A stretch of DNA of 64,000 nucleotides, from assembly GCA_016933055.1 (NCBI GenBank), contig JAFGBS010000021.1, positions 1 through 64,000 of the forward strand. Direction: 5' to 3'. Of this stretch, positions 18,342 to 28,035 are shown piece by piece. The DNA is from Promethearchaeota archaeon (lineage in GTDB: Archaea; Asgardarchaeota; Lokiarchaeia; Sigyniarchaeales; Promethearchaeaceae). Position 1 is the first letter of the stretch; every line of letters starts with the position of its first letter. The notes under the pieces are model-generated. The model saw only the letters and a list, made by a program, of their open reading frames with translations. It had not been told where the DNA came from and did no database searches. Made by a program: the position numbers and the translations under genes.

Positions 18342-19088
18342 ATGCATCTTAAAGGTAAAGCAGCTATCGTCACGGGAGCAGGAGCAGGTATCGGCGAAGC
18401 AACTGCTAAATTATTTGCACAAGAGGGAGCTAAAGTAGTATGTTGTTCATTATCTGACTCAGCAAAGAAGGTAGTAAAAGAAATCAATGAGGGAGGTGGA
18501 ACGGCATTTTTTATTCAAGGGGATGTTGCGAAGGAAAAAGTATGCAAAACGATAATTGAAGACACAATTTCCCATTATAAAAATCTGTATATACTCTTTA
18601 ATAACGCAGGGATGGTAATTCCCGGAGTGGTTCATGAAAATACAGCAGAAGAATGGGATAGGATAATGGCAGTAAATGTTAGGAGTATATTCTTATTATC
18701 TAAATATGCTTATCCCTATCTGAAACAGACACAAGGTACTATTATAAATAATTCATCGGTATTGGCTTTAAAGGGAGTCAAAAATCGAGCGGCGTACTCT
18801 GCCTCTAAAGGGGCGGTATCTGCGTTAACGAGAGCTATGGCGATGGATTATATGGAAGATAATATTCGAGTAAATGCAATCTGTCCCGGAACAACAGACA
18901 CACCCAGCCTTTCTCAGCGTTTAGCAAAATACACTGATCCTCAAGAAGCACGTAATTTATTTATTGCTCGACAACCTATGAAAAGATTAGGTAGACCAGA
19001 GGAAATAGCACAAGCAGTACTATTTCTAGCTACAAATGAGTTTACAACTGGTATCAATTTATCCATCGATGGTGGTATGACTATCTAA
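18342..19088 (+). CDS. Short-chain dehydrogenase/reductase (classical SDR)
   Basis: 248 residues. TGAGAGIGEA is the NAD(P)-binding glycine motif, NNAG lies near residue 88, and the Ser plus YSASK give the catalytic Ser-Tyr-Lys. It ends with the usual SIDGGM. Closest by pattern to 3-oxoacyl-ACP reductase/glucose dehydrogenase-like SDRs; substrate not predictable. A GGTGA ribosome site sits before ATG 18342. Probably in one transcript with the upstream zinc-finger gene and perhaps the downstream sulfotransferase (55-base gap). Confidence 0.88.
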   Translation: MHLKGKAAIVTGAGAGIGEATAKLFAQEGAKVVCCSLSDSAKKVVKEINEGGGTAFFIQGDVAKEKVCKTIIEDTISHYKNLYILFNNAGMVIPGVVHENTAEEWDRIMAVNVRSIFLLSKYAYPYLKQTQGTIINNSSVLALKGVKNRAAYSASKGAVSALTRAMAMDYMEDNIRVNAICPGTTDTPSLSQRLAKYTDPQEARNLFIARQPMKRLGRPEEIAQAVLFLATNEFTTGINLSIDGGMTI

Positions 19089-19142
19089 TAGAATGTAGAT
19101 GTAACAAATGGTTTTAATTGTTCGATCAATAACACGAATGAT

Positions 19143-20303
19143 ATGACGTTAACTGAACATGAACAAATGAATTATGATGTAAAACATTGGAAAAAACTAA
19201 AATCTACCCCCATTGCTGGATATAACCTCAAGACTTTCTTCCGTGTACTTGCAGATGCTCGTTTTCGAGTGAGTTTTAAATATCTCCCTCGTTTCTTTTG
19301 GGTTCTTTGGACGTGTTTTATTACTTTACCAATGCGTGTTATTGAGAACATAAAATACTTTCGAAAAATCAAAAATACGAAAATTGAGAAAGACCCCATA
19401 TTTATCATAGGATATTATAGAACGGGAACAACCTACCTTCACCTATTATTTGCTAAAGACCGACGATTAAGCTACATGTCTAATTTGGAAGGGTATGCTC
19501 CCCTTTTTTATCTCTCTTTCGAAAAATTAACTCGCCAACTAATGGAAAAATCTTTACCCCCCACTAGACCGATGGACAACGTTCCATTACACTTAGATGA
19601 ACCCATTGAAGAAGAATATGCGGTTGGAGCTATCTCGAAATATTCTTTCTATAACGCTTTGATTTTTCCTCGCAAATTCGACTATTATTCAAAATATTTA
19701 TCGTTAGATGATTGTAAACCGAAGGATGTTGAAAAATGGAAAAAGGTTTATCATCAGGCATTGCAAAAAGTGACATTCAAAAATCAAGGTAAACAATTAG
19801 TGCTGAAAAATCCTCCGAATGGGTTTAAGATTGAACATCTAATTAAAATGTATCCTAATGCCAAATTTATCTTTACATACCGAGATCCCTATATTTTATG
19901 GCTTTCCATGTATAAATTTTATCTAAAGACCATGGAAATTTTTGCGTTACAAAAATGGGATTATGAAAAAATAAAAAATGGGTATGTCCGGAATTTTAAT
20001 ACCATGTTGAAGAAAATAGAAGACACTAAGCATCTCATTCCTCCAGAAAATTATGTGGAAATCAAATATGAGGATTTTGTGCAAAATCCAATCCCTTTTA
20101 TGAAAGAGCTATACAACAAATTTGACTTGGTCGGTTATGAAGATGTAGAACCTGAGTTTATAACATTTTATAAGAAACAACAGAGTAATTACATCCCCAA
20201 TAAGTGGGAAATTATAGATGACGTAATTAGGGATGTGAATGAGCATTGGGAAGAATATCGAAAAAAATATGGATATCCTCTTCGCGAACCTTGTTTCTCA
20301 TGA
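19143..20303 (+). CDS. PAPS-dependent sulfotransferase
   Basis: 386 residues of the Sulfotransfer_3 type. IIGYYRTGTTYLH (about 88-100) is the 5'-phosphosulfate-binding loop and FTYRDPYILWLSMYKF the 3'-phosphate-binding motif; KYEDFVQNP is also typical. It would transfer sulfate from PAPS to a hydroxyl or amine on a lipid, glycan or small molecule. A basic N-terminus and a weakly hydrophobic stretch (about 50-65) may attach it to the membrane. The PAPS-making enzyme lies 6 kb away at 26157-27884. Sulfotransferases of this type are uncommon in archaea. Confidence 0.85.
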   Translation: MTLTEHEQMNYDVKHWKKLKSTPIAGYNLKTFFRVLADARFRVSFKYLPRFFWVLWTCFITLPMRVIENIKYFRKIKNTKIEKDPIFIIGYYRTGTTYLHLLFAKDRRLSYMSNLEGYAPLFYLSFEKLTRQLMEKSLPPTRPMDNVPLHLDEPIEEEYAVGAISKYSFYNALIFPRKFDYYSKYLSLDDCKPKDVEKWKKVYHQALQKVTFKNQGKQLVLKNPPNGFKIEHLIKMYPNAKFIFTYRDPYILWLSMYKFYLKTMEIFALQKWDYEKIKNGYVRNFNTMLKKIEDTKHLIPPENYVEIKYEDFVQNPIPFMKELYNKFDLVGYEDVEPEFITFYKKQQSNYIPNKWEIIDDVIRDVNEHWEEYRKKYGYPLREPCFS

Positions 20304-20603
20304 TGTTCTTTATCTTATATAGATCCACGTAAATGCACTAATTGAATATAATTCTATACCGAAGGGCTCGAACAGAAAAAGATTCTATCCAAAATCATAA
20401 ATAGTTAATATTACTAATAATACATGATTAGATCTTTCTTTTTTTACATAAAGCAAAAATTTACCAGATGGATATCCTAGATTGAACGCGATCGTGCAGA
20501 GGTAGATAGAATGGTGAATAGTTTTGAAAAGAAGAGGGAGGCGATACAGTTTTCACAGGATGGCTGTGGTGATGAAAATATTGGTCTAAGTTTAATTGGT
20601 GGA
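20304..20603. other. Intergenic region, at most a gene relic
   Basis: No full gene. On the plus strand a stop-free frame from 20481 to the TAA at 20607-20609 encodes about 42 plausible residues (containing EVDRMVNSFEKKREAIQF) but has no supported start and overlaps the end of the GNAT gene; it may be a relic or chance. Confidence 0.3.
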
Positions 20604-21092
20604 TTATAACTTTGACACTATTTGTTTTTGGTAAAAAAATAATCTAAAACCTAAGATGTCATCATAGCTCGAATCTATTTGCATATATCCATTTTTGATA
20701 TAGAATTCTTGATTACGAATTGCCCATTCTGGTGTATTTGCTTCCACTAGTGAAGCTTTTAGACTTTCAATATATTTTAGAGTGTAAGTCCCAATTCCTT
20801 TACCTTGATAGGGAATATCAATGAATAGAAACCCGATGAACAACAGATCTTGATAATATTCTAAGATACATCCCCCTATAATCAAATTGTCATATACGAT
20901 TTTATAATATTTGCCCCGAATTAACCAATCCATATGCGCATGGACTTGATTATAACCCGGGGGTCCTAATTTTTTATTCAGATAATGGGAAGAAAGATCT
21001 TCATAGGCACAAGTCATGATTTCGGTAAGTTGATTAATGTCTGCACTTTTAGCTGGTTCTATCGCCAGTTTTTCAAGATCCACAGACAGCAT
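20604..21092 (-). CDS. GNAT-family N-acetyltransferase
   Basis: About 162 residues. The acetyl-CoA loop is in DIPYQGKGIGTYTLKYIE, and the C-terminal strand pattern (AIRNQEFYIKNGY) is typical of GNAT. The ATG at 21092 is chosen because GGAG stands 7 bases before it, only 9 bases after the stop of the SDR gene. It is the last gene of a minus-strand operon: M24 hydrolase, SDR, GNAT. Substrate unknown, perhaps an amine handled by the same pathway. Confidence 0.82.
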   Translation of the reverse strand: MLSVDLEKLAIEPAKSADINQLTEIMTCAYEDLSSHYLNKKLGPPGYNQVHAHMDWLIRGKYYKIVYDNLIIGGCILEYYQDLLFIGFLFIDIPYQGKGIGTYTLKYIESLKASLVEANTPEWAIRNQEFYIKNGYMQIDSSYDDILGFRLFFYQKQIVSKL

Positions 21093-21101
21093 CAGCAACT
21101 C

Positions 21102-21878
21102 CTATCGAGTGGTCCAACCCCCATCAATTCGAAGATCTGAACCAGTACAATATGTAGATTCTTCACTGGCAAAGAAGAGAATACCCGAAGCAATTTCATC
21201 AGGAGACGCCCATCTGGTTAACACACCTTCTTCTTCAAATTCTTTCTTCACTATGTCAAAATCTACACCTCGATTTTCAGCTTGTTTTGCGACATCAGAA
21301 CGTAGCATTGGCGTGTCGGTAGCTCCAGGACTTACAGAATTGACTCGAACATTGTAAGGCGCTAGATCTAATGCAAGAGCCCTCGTAAAACCAAGAATAC
21401 CAGCTTTTGTTGAACAATAATTTGCATGATTCAATTGACCTATATGAGCAGCTACCGATGCCAGAGTTATAATAGAACCGAATTTCTGTTTTTTAAACTG
21501 AGGAACAGCGAATTTACATGTGAAAAAGGTACCTTTCAGGTTCACATCAATCAAGATATCATAATCATCGTCGGAAAAATCTTCAATCGGACCTACTCGT
21601 ACAACTCCCGCATTCACAATAAGAACATCGATCTTACCATATTTTTTCACAGTGAAATCAATCATTTTTTCGACTTCTTCTGGTCTTCGAACATCTACTT
21701 TCAATGTATTAATCTTATCTTTCTGAGAGATCATCTCATAGGTTCCTCTTAATCCTTCCTCATCAATATCGGAAAGTACTTGGATTGCTCCTTCTTTTGC
21801 AAACAGGATTGCGGTAGCTCTGCCAATTCCGGAAGCAGCGCCAGTAAGAATGACAACCTTATCTTTTACTCGTTGCAT
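21102..21878 (-). CDS. Short-chain dehydrogenase/reductase (classical SDR)
   Basis: 258 residues with TGAASGIGRA, NAG, Ser and YCSTK, and IDGGW near the end. Resembles NAD(P)-dependent SDRs acting on 3-hydroxy or 3-oxo substrates. It starts 11 bases after the stop of the M24 gene and is followed 9 bases later by GNAT, so it is the middle of an operon. The divergent neighbour at 23136 is a beta-keto acid cleavage enzyme; an SDR making a beta-keto acid for it is an attractive but unproven link. Confidence 0.88.
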   Translation of the reverse strand: MQRVKDKVVILTGAASGIGRATAILFAKEGAIQVLSDIDEEGLRGTYEMISQKDKINTLKVDVRRPEEVEKMIDFTVKKYGKIDVLIVNAGVVRVGPIEDFSDDDYDILIDVNLKGTFFTCKFAVPQFKKQKFGSIITLASVAAHIGQLNHANYCSTKAGILGFTRALALDLAPYNVRVNSVSPGATDTPMLRSDVAKQAENRGVDFDIVKKEFEEEGVLTRWASPDEIASGILFFASEESTYCTGSDLRIDGGWTTR

Positions 21879-21889
21879 ATTATTCCCCT

Positions 21890-23020
21890 CTAAACAATGA
21901 AGATGTCTTTATCCAGAGAGGATAATTGCTCAACGCCCGTTTTTGTGATGCGATAGCAATCCTCCACGCCTACTAGACCCCAATCTGGTACATGCTCCCA
22001 AACTTCAACATCTACAACCATATTTTCTTCGAAAGGACGTTTTTGGGTATCCACCGGACCGAACATGTGCAGTTCTTCAGTTTCTAACCCGATGTGATGA
22101 CAAGTAACGAAATGCATTCCTTCTTCCTTTAAAGTCTTGTAGTATTCAACAGATTTCTGATTTAATTCACTTGCAATAACTCCTGCTTTCATATTGTTTA
22201 ATGCGAATTCTTGCATCTTAATCATACTATCCATCGCTTCTCTAACACCACTTGGAACAGTTCCCAGAGCCATTTGACGACTTACATCCGATACATAGCC
22301 TTTATAGACGGCACCAAAGTCAAATCGAGATAGATCTCCCTTTTTCATTTTTATTCCCTGACCAGGTGCTTCGGGATCTGAATTTCCTATGTTTAATGTT
22401 AAATGATCCCACCCCCATACTTCTGGATCCGCTTTGACCATAGTTTTCCGTGCAATTTGAAGCAATTTTGTATCAGTGATTCCTTCCTTGGAAGCATTGA
22501 TGCACGCCATAATTGCTTTTTCTGCGATTTGAGTTGATTTTTTAATACGTTGAACCTCCTCTTCAGTTTTTATCAAGCGCATTTCAATAAATGCTTTATC
22601 ACCATTTTCAAAAGTCGCTTCGGGAAATTTGTTGTATAAGTAATCCGCAACGTAGCGAGGAAGAAGGGTTTCTAATCCAATTTTCCCCTCTTTTATCCCC
22701 CATTTCTTTAGCTGTTTCATAATTGAGCGCAGTGCATCTTTTGGAGATAATATACCTTTACTGTCAGGCACCCATGTAAAGATATTAGCACTTCGATATA
22801 AGTCCCAGTGAATAAGGTATTCCTCTCCCTCCTTATTGATTAACACAAAATAGGGATACTGATTTTTGAGTACATACAAAATGGGATTTGGTGCGTTTAC
22901 CGTTGTAGGTAAACCGCTTGAGTAAAACACATTTTCGGGAGTTGAAGCTATTAATATATCAAGATTCAATTCCTCCATAATTTTTTTACATCGTTCTTTT
23001 GAAAATCCAATCGGCTGCAT
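21890..23020 (-). CDS. M24-family hydrolase (Xaa-Pro peptidase/creatinase-like)
   Basis: 376 residues. The N-terminal creatinase-like domain (about 1-145) is followed by a pita-bread domain with all five metal ligands: Asp in RFDFGA, Asp in YVSDVSRQ, His in CHHIGLE, Glu in DVEVWE and Glu in GVEDCYRIT. The group includes prolidases, creatinase, ectoine hydrolase and DMSP lyase DddP, so a small-molecule C-N or C-S substrate is as likely as a peptide. First gene of the operon with SDR and GNAT; divergent from BKACE. Confidence 0.85.
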   Translation of the reverse strand: MQPIGFSKERCKKIMEELNLDILIASTPENVFYSSGLPTTVNAPNPILYVLKNQYPYFVLINKEGEEYLIHWDLYRSANIFTWVPDSKGILSPKDALRSIMKQLKKWGIKEGKIGLETLLPRYVADYLYNKFPEATFENGDKAFIEMRLIKTEEEVQRIKKSTQIAEKAIMACINASKEGITDTKLLQIARKTMVKADPEVWGWDHLTLNIGNSDPEAPGQGIKMKKGDLSRFDFGAVYKGYVSDVSRQMALGTVPSGVREAMDSMIKMQEFALNNMKAGVIASELNQKSVEYYKTLKEEGMHFVTCHHIGLETEELHMFGPVDTQKRPFEENMVVDVEVWEHVPDWGLVGVEDCYRITKTGVEQLSSLDKDIFIV

Positions 23021-23135
23021 GTATGCAAGTTAGTTGAACGTATTTTTAACTTTTTATTCTCTCCAATTTCTGATTCATGAATTTCAGTATTAAAGAACCA
23101 AAAAGCGTTTTACGAGAAAGTACAGATGCTCATCT

Positions 23136-23933
23136 ATGGAAAATATGATTCTTACTGTTACTACTGCAAATTCATGGATTCATCCAGAAATAAAAAATTG
23201 GCCAGATCCCGAGAGTGTTGATGAATTGGTGCAATGCGCGGTCGAATGTTATGAAGCTGGAGCAACGATAGTCCATGTTCATTTACCACGTGATGATCGT
23301 GCTTTTGATATAGTAAATGGCATTCGAGATCAATGTGATATCATCATACAAGCGGGAATGTCAAGTTATCCTATTGACCAACGCCAAAATGATTTCAAAT
23401 CTAAACCAGATATGCTCTCTATTATTTTGAACCATCACGATGAGCATTTCACCCAGATGCATGTTAATCAATTGCATAGTTTAGAGGAATACGAAATTTA
23501 TGCTAGGAAATGTAAGCAATTCAATATTAAACCAGAATTTGAAATCTGGCATACAGGATCCTATTGGAATCTTCAATACTTGATTGATAAAGGATTACTT
23601 AAGGCTCCTCACGTGTGCACCTTATTTTTTGACTGGCCCGGTGGAACCTGGTCTCCAGCTACTCCGGATAGCTATCTATTCCGTGTTAAATATATTCCAG
23701 AAAATTGCTTGCATACCATAAGCGTAATGAGCGAAAAACAAACTGCAATAGCAACTCTTGCTATCGCAAATGGGGGAAATGTGAGGGTTGGAACCGAAGA
23801 TTATCCCTTTTTATATTCAGCTAGAGTCGCGAAGAATAATGCAGAGATTGTGAAACGGATAGTAAAACTTTGTAAAGAAATGGATAGGGAGATTGCAACG
23901 CCTAAGGAAGCACGGAAACTACTTGTTTTGTGA
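23136..23933 (+). CDS. Beta-keto acid cleavage enzyme (BKACE, DUF849)
   Basis: 265 residues, slightly short for the family. It has the TIM-barrel start (ILTVTTANS), the metal-binding His-x-His of GATIVHVHLPRDD, and the GNVRVGTEDYPF segment carrying the late conserved Glu-Asp. BKACE enzymes use Zn and acetyl-CoA to cleave a beta-keto acid into acetoacetate and a CoA ester (for example in lysine fermentation and carnitine breakdown). ATG 23136 is used; ATG 23145 is equally possible. Divergent from the M24-SDR-GNAT operon, so a shared catabolic role is plausible. Confidence 0.85.
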   Translation: MENMILTVTTANSWIHPEIKNWPDPESVDELVQCAVECYEAGATIVHVHLPRDDRAFDIVNGIRDQCDIIIQAGMSSYPIDQRQNDFKSKPDMLSIILNHHDEHFTQMHVNQLHSLEEYEIYARKCKQFNIKPEFEIWHTGSYWNLQYLIDKGLLKAPHVCTLFFDWPGGTWSPATPDSYLFRVKYIPENCLHTISVMSEKQTAIATLAIANGGNVRVGTEDYPFLYSARVAKNNAEIVKRIVKLCKEMDREIATPKEARKLLVL

Positions 23934-23984
23934 ATAAATAAGCCGAATAAACACTTTTTTATTTTACGTGAATGACATTTCTTT

Positions 23985-26048
23985 ATGGTATTTATTGATG
24001 AAGAATTTGGAACTGGAATTAATAATCAAGATCCTCAAGAAATCGATCATATTGCCAGAAAATATCTCGATGCCCTCGAACTCGAAGAAAAAACAAGATT
24101 TATGCAAGGTGATCTGAAGTTTTTACAAGGAATTATATCTATGGGCATTAGGTATAATGCTAAACCATTACCCGTTGGGAAAATTCCAAGATTAGGAATT
24201 CCTGCCTTCAAATTTACAGATGGTCCTAGGGGAATTGTGATGGGTTCTTCTACATGTTTTCCAGTATCAATAGCTCGTGGAGCAACGTTTGATGTCGATT
24301 TGGAAGAGCGAATAGGAAATGCAATCGGAATTGAAGGAAGAACTCAAGGGGCAGATTTCTTTGGTGGAGTATGCATTAATTTATTACGTCACCCCGCATG
24401 GGGTCGTGCCCAAGAAACCTATGGAGAAGACCCCTATCATCTCGGAGAGATGGGTTCGGCATTAACCCGTGGCATTCAGAAGCATATGATGGCGTGTGGG
24501 AAACATTATTGCCTAAATAGCATGGAAAATATGCGATTTAAAGTCAATGTTTCCATTGAAGAACGAACTTTAAGGGAAATTTATCTCCCACACTTTAAGA
24601 AATGTGTCAAAACAGGCATTGCAGCAATCATGAGTGCATATAATCAAGTGAATGGAGATTATTGCAGTGAAAATAAATATTTACTTACGGATATTTTGAA
24701 AAACGACTGGAACTTTCCTGGATTCGTCATAACTGATTTTATTTGGGGAGTCTATGATGGTCAAAAAGCGATTATTGCTGGATTAGATATAGAAATGCCT
24801 TTTTCATACAAAATGAAGCCAAAAACTATCTTAAAGTGGATAGAATCAGATAAGATTATTGAAGAACGAATCAATGATAGTGTATTGAGAATTCTTAAGC
24901 AAAAATTGCGTTTCGCAAAGAAATATGATCCCGAATTATATGATCGCTCACAAATAGCGTGTCAAAAACATACTCAGCTTGCATTTGAAGCAGCAGTAAA
25001 AAGTATGGTGCTTCTTCAAAATAAAAACAAGATACTACCCTTAAATCTTGATAAGATACACAAGATAGCTGTATTTGGTAATTTAGCAGACCAGAAAAAC
25101 ATTGGTGATCATGGAAGCAGTCGAGTCTACCCGCCCTATGTGGTAACTCCTTTAATGGGAATCCAACAAATAATTGGCTATAGCAAGGTTTTGTATGATA
25201 CTGGTAAAAATTTGCGACGGGCAACAAAATTAGCGAAAGAAGCAGACGTTGTTGTTATCGTAATGGGTTATACTCATGCTGATGAGGGAGAATTTATGAT
25301 GGGAAAAGCGGGAGATCGCGACTTTTTGACCCTAAAACCAAAAGACGAGGACTTCATAAAAGAAATGGCAACAGTAAATCCAAACATTATCGTAGTAATG
25401 GAAGGAGGTAGTGCAATTATTATTGAAGGATGGAAGGACAAAGTATCCGGAATTATAATGGCATGGTATCCGGGTATGGAAGGAGGGAATGCCCTCGCGC
25501 ACTTATTGTTTGGTAAAGATAACTTCAGTGGTAAATTACCATATGTGACGCCAAAATCCGAGGATCAGTTGCCCTTCTTTGATAAGAATACGCCAGCTAT
25601 CACTTATGATTATTATCATGGGTACCGACTTATGGACAAACAAAATTATGAACCGGCGTATCCTTTTGGATTTGGACTTAGTTATACCACATTTTCTTAT
25701 GGAAATCCTCGAATTGATAATAAGAAGATCGATAAATCAGGAGAAGTGCAAATTTCTGTAGATGTATCCAATATCGGAGAAATGGTGGGAGATGAAATAG
25801 TACAAATCTACGTGGGGTATCCAGAATCAAAAGTTGATAGAGTGGTGAAGGAATTAAAGGCATTCACAAGAATTCGGTTAGAACCCAATGAGACAAAAAT
25901 GGTCACGTTAACCATTCCAGCAAGAGAAACTGCTTTTTATGACATGAATTTAAAAGAATGGATTATTGAATCTGGAAAATATGATATTTATGTGGGATCA
26001 TGCGCAGATAGTCGATCTTTGATGAAACTGAATTTCCACATACTTTAA
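23985..26048 (+). CDS. GH3 beta-glycosidase
   Basis: 687 residues. The N-terminal TIM barrel has FTDGPRG, GKHYCLN and the nucleophile Asp in GFVITDFIWG; the second alpha/beta sandwich domain contains MGYTHADEGEF; a C-terminal fibronectin-III-like domain (DVSNIGEMVGDEIVQIYVG) completes the beta-glucosidase architecture. No signal peptide, so intracellular. It would release terminal beta-glucosyl or xylosyl units from oligosaccharides or glycosides. It starts about 50 bases after the BKACE gene and may be on the same transcript, though the functions differ. Confidence 0.92.
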   Translation: MVFIDEEFGTGINNQDPQEIDHIARKYLDALELEEKTRFMQGDLKFLQGIISMGIRYNAKPLPVGKIPRLGIPAFKFTDGPRGIVMGSSTCFPVSIARGATFDVDLEERIGNAIGIEGRTQGADFFGGVCINLLRHPAWGRAQETYGEDPYHLGEMGSALTRGIQKHMMACGKHYCLNSMENMRFKVNVSIEERTLREIYLPHFKKCVKTGIAAIMSAYNQVNGDYCSENKYLLTDILKNDWNFPGFVITDFIWGVYDGQKAIIAGLDIEMPFSYKMKPKTILKWIESDKIIEERINDSVLRILKQKLRFAKKYDPELYDRSQIACQKHTQLAFEAAVKSMVLLQNKNKILPLNLDKIHKIAVFGNLADQKNIGDHGSSRVYPPYVVTPLMGIQQIIGYSKVLYDTGKNLRRATKLAKEADVVVIVMGYTHADEGEFMMGKAGDRDFLTLKPKDEDFIKEMATVNPNIIVVMEGGSAIIIEGWKDKVSGIIMAWYPGMEGGNALAHLLFGKDNFSGKLPYVTPKSEDQLPFFDKNTPAITYDYYHGYRLMDKQNYEPAYPFGFGLSYTTFSYGNPRIDNKKIDKSGEVQISVDVSNIGEMVGDEIVQIYVGYPESKVDRVVKELKAFTRIRLEPNETKMVTLTIPARETAFYDMNLKEWIIESGKYDIYVGSCADSRSLMKLNFHIL

Positions 26049-26156
26049 TTTCTTTCTCTTTTATAATTTGATAACTCTTAAAGGACACCTTTAAATTTCC
26101 AGATCCCCAGAAAACACCCAATTTAGTTCTTATGGAAGAAAGTGAGAATAATCAAA

Positions 26157-27884
26157 TTAATTCAATTTAATATAACGATGCTCTACCAATAGATTTATCA
26201 CTTTATTCTTACATTCTTCAACGGATTGCTTATGGGTTTCCAGTATTAATTCAGGATTGGTTGGTTCCTCATAGGGATCACTAATACCTGTGAAATTCTT
26301 GATTATTCCGTCTCGAGCTTTCCTATATAATCCTTTAATATCCCTTTTTTCACATTCTTCCATGGGACATTTGACATATATCTCTAGAAAATTACCGATT
26401 AATTGTCGAATTTCATCCCGAATTGCTCGATAAGGAGCGATATTCGCCATAAGCACGATAATATTATTTCTGGTCAATAGATGAGCAACGTAACCGATTC
26501 TTCTAATATTTTTATCCCGATCTTCCTTTGTAAATCCCAAATCAGCAGTTAAATGCTGTCGAACTACATCTCCATCTAACCGTTCTATTAAATACCCTCG
26601 CTTTTTTAGATCTTGAACTACTGCTTTAGAGATTGTAGTTTTACCAGCAGAACTTAATCCAGTGAATAAAAGAGTGACTCCTTTTTGATCTAAAGTCTGC
26701 AATGTTCCATTTACGGCATTATTCAATAGTAGCGCAACTTCAGGTCTTGTATATTCTTCAGGTAGCATTCGCTTTTCTTTCAACATCTGACGCACGTTCG
26801 TTCCCGATAGATGACAATGTGCTTCACTTCCATGAGGACACGTGCGTTTAGTCGCCATTTGCTTACAAATTGTGCAATAAAATGCGCACTCCAACTTATA
26901 TGGTCTGATTAATAAATCGTTATCCGATATTTGATCAAAAATTTCTTGAGCATCATAAGGTCCATAGTAATTTCCTATTCCTGCATGATCTCTTCCTATT
27001 ATGATATGAGTGCATCCATAATTTTGTCTAGAAATTGCGTGCAAAAGTGCCTCTCGAGGTCCGGCATAGCGCATATACGCGGGATAAATACCTAAAATGG
27101 TTCTGTCTTTCGGATAATATGAGTTTAGTATGGTAATGTAAGATTCCATTCTGACTTGAAAGGGAATATCTTCCTTACTGGGTGTGCCCACAAGAGGATG
27201 TACTAACAATCCGTCGATAACTTCTAATGCTATTTTTTGAAGATATTCATGTGCTCGATGGATAGGATTACGAGTTTGAAAGGCTACGATGGAAGTCCAT
27301 TTCTTCGACAGAAAAAAGTCTCGAGTTTGTTTGGGGGTGAGGTGATATTGACCATAATTTCTTTGTGGGAAATTCCCGATTTGAATCACTTTTCCTCCTA
27401 AGTACACGTTCTTTTTTGTCATAAGATGCGCAACACCAGGATGAGCAATGTCATCAGTACCGTATACTTTAAGTGCTTCAAGTTGTTTATTCGGAGTATA
27501 GATATCTGAAATCTTCAACACTCCGATAGAAGAATTCTTCCAAGTAAGATTTATCTCATCATTTATTTTAATTTGGTCTGCAAATGCTTTATCTACGTCT
27601 AATGTTACTGGAATCGGCCATAAAACTCTGTTGGATAGGCGCATGTTGTTTATAACGTCAGAATAATCCGAATTTACCATGAATCCCGTAAGGGGAGAAT
27701 ACACACCAGTAACAATGCATTCCAAATCGGCTATTTGGAACTCATTTAATCCTAATTTGGGTGAATTTTGTATTCTTTCCAAAATATTATCGCGTTCAAT
27801 TTCATTTAAGATAACGGATTCAACCAATAATCCACCATGAGGTGGTATTATGTCACCACTAGAATTCTTAAACCATACAGTCAT
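26157..27884 (-). CDS. Fused ATP sulfurylase - APS kinase (PAPS synthesis)
   Basis: 575 residues. Residues 1-170 form the PUA-like N-domain; 170-395 the ATP sulfurylase, with QTRNPIHRAH (203-212) and GRDHAGIG (297-304) nucleotide motifs and a CTIC...CPHG...CH zinc site (337-357); 400-575 the APS kinase, with P-loop GLSSAGKTT (409-417), LDGDVVR and FTKEDRDKNIRR. Together they turn sulfate and two ATP into PAPS and release PPi. The sulfurylase-then-kinase order is that of the Aquifex-type and fungal fusions. No APS/PAPS reductase is visible in the window, while a sulfotransferase is; sulfate donation rather than sulfate reduction is the likely use. Confidence 0.93.
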   Translation of the reverse strand: MTVWFKNSSGDIIPPHGGLLVESVILNEIERDNILERIQNSPKLGLNEFQIADLECIVTGVYSPLTGFMVNSDYSDVINNMRLSNRVLWPIPVTLDVDKAFADQIKINDEINLTWKNSSIGVLKISDIYTPNKQLEALKVYGTDDIAHPGVAHLMTKKNVYLGGKVIQIGNFPQRNYGQYHLTPKQTRDFFLSKKWTSIVAFQTRNPIHRAHEYLQKIALEVIDGLLVHPLVGTPSKEDIPFQVRMESYITILNSYYPKDRTILGIYPAYMRYAGPREALLHAISRQNYGCTHIIIGRDHAGIGNYYGPYDAQEIFDQISDNDLLIRPYKLECAFYCTICKQMATKRTCPHGSEAHCHLSGTNVRQMLKEKRMLPEEYTRPEVALLLNNAVNGTLQTLDQKGVTLLFTGLSSAGKTTISKAVVQDLKKRGYLIERLDGDVVRQHLTADLGFTKEDRDKNIRRIGYVAHLLTRNNIIVLMANIAPYRAIRDEIRQLIGNFLEIYVKCPMEECEKRDIKGLYRKARDGIIKNFTGISDPYEEPTNPELILETHKQSVEECKNKVINLLVEHRYIKLN

Positions 27885-28035
27885 ATTATGAATTCTTCAT
27901 CAGTGTTTAAGAGTGTTTCATTGCATTGCCCTTAGAATGAATTTAATGTTCAATCCAATTTTCTGGTTATTTAAATTACTATTGTGACACTTATTATTTC
28001 ATTATGGATTATGAAAAGAAGTAAGGAGAAAAAAA

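Noticed and set aside
20350..20385. GTTCGAGCC-like T-arm on the minus strand
   Set aside because: Stem bases do not pair and no tRNA fold is possible upstream or downstream.
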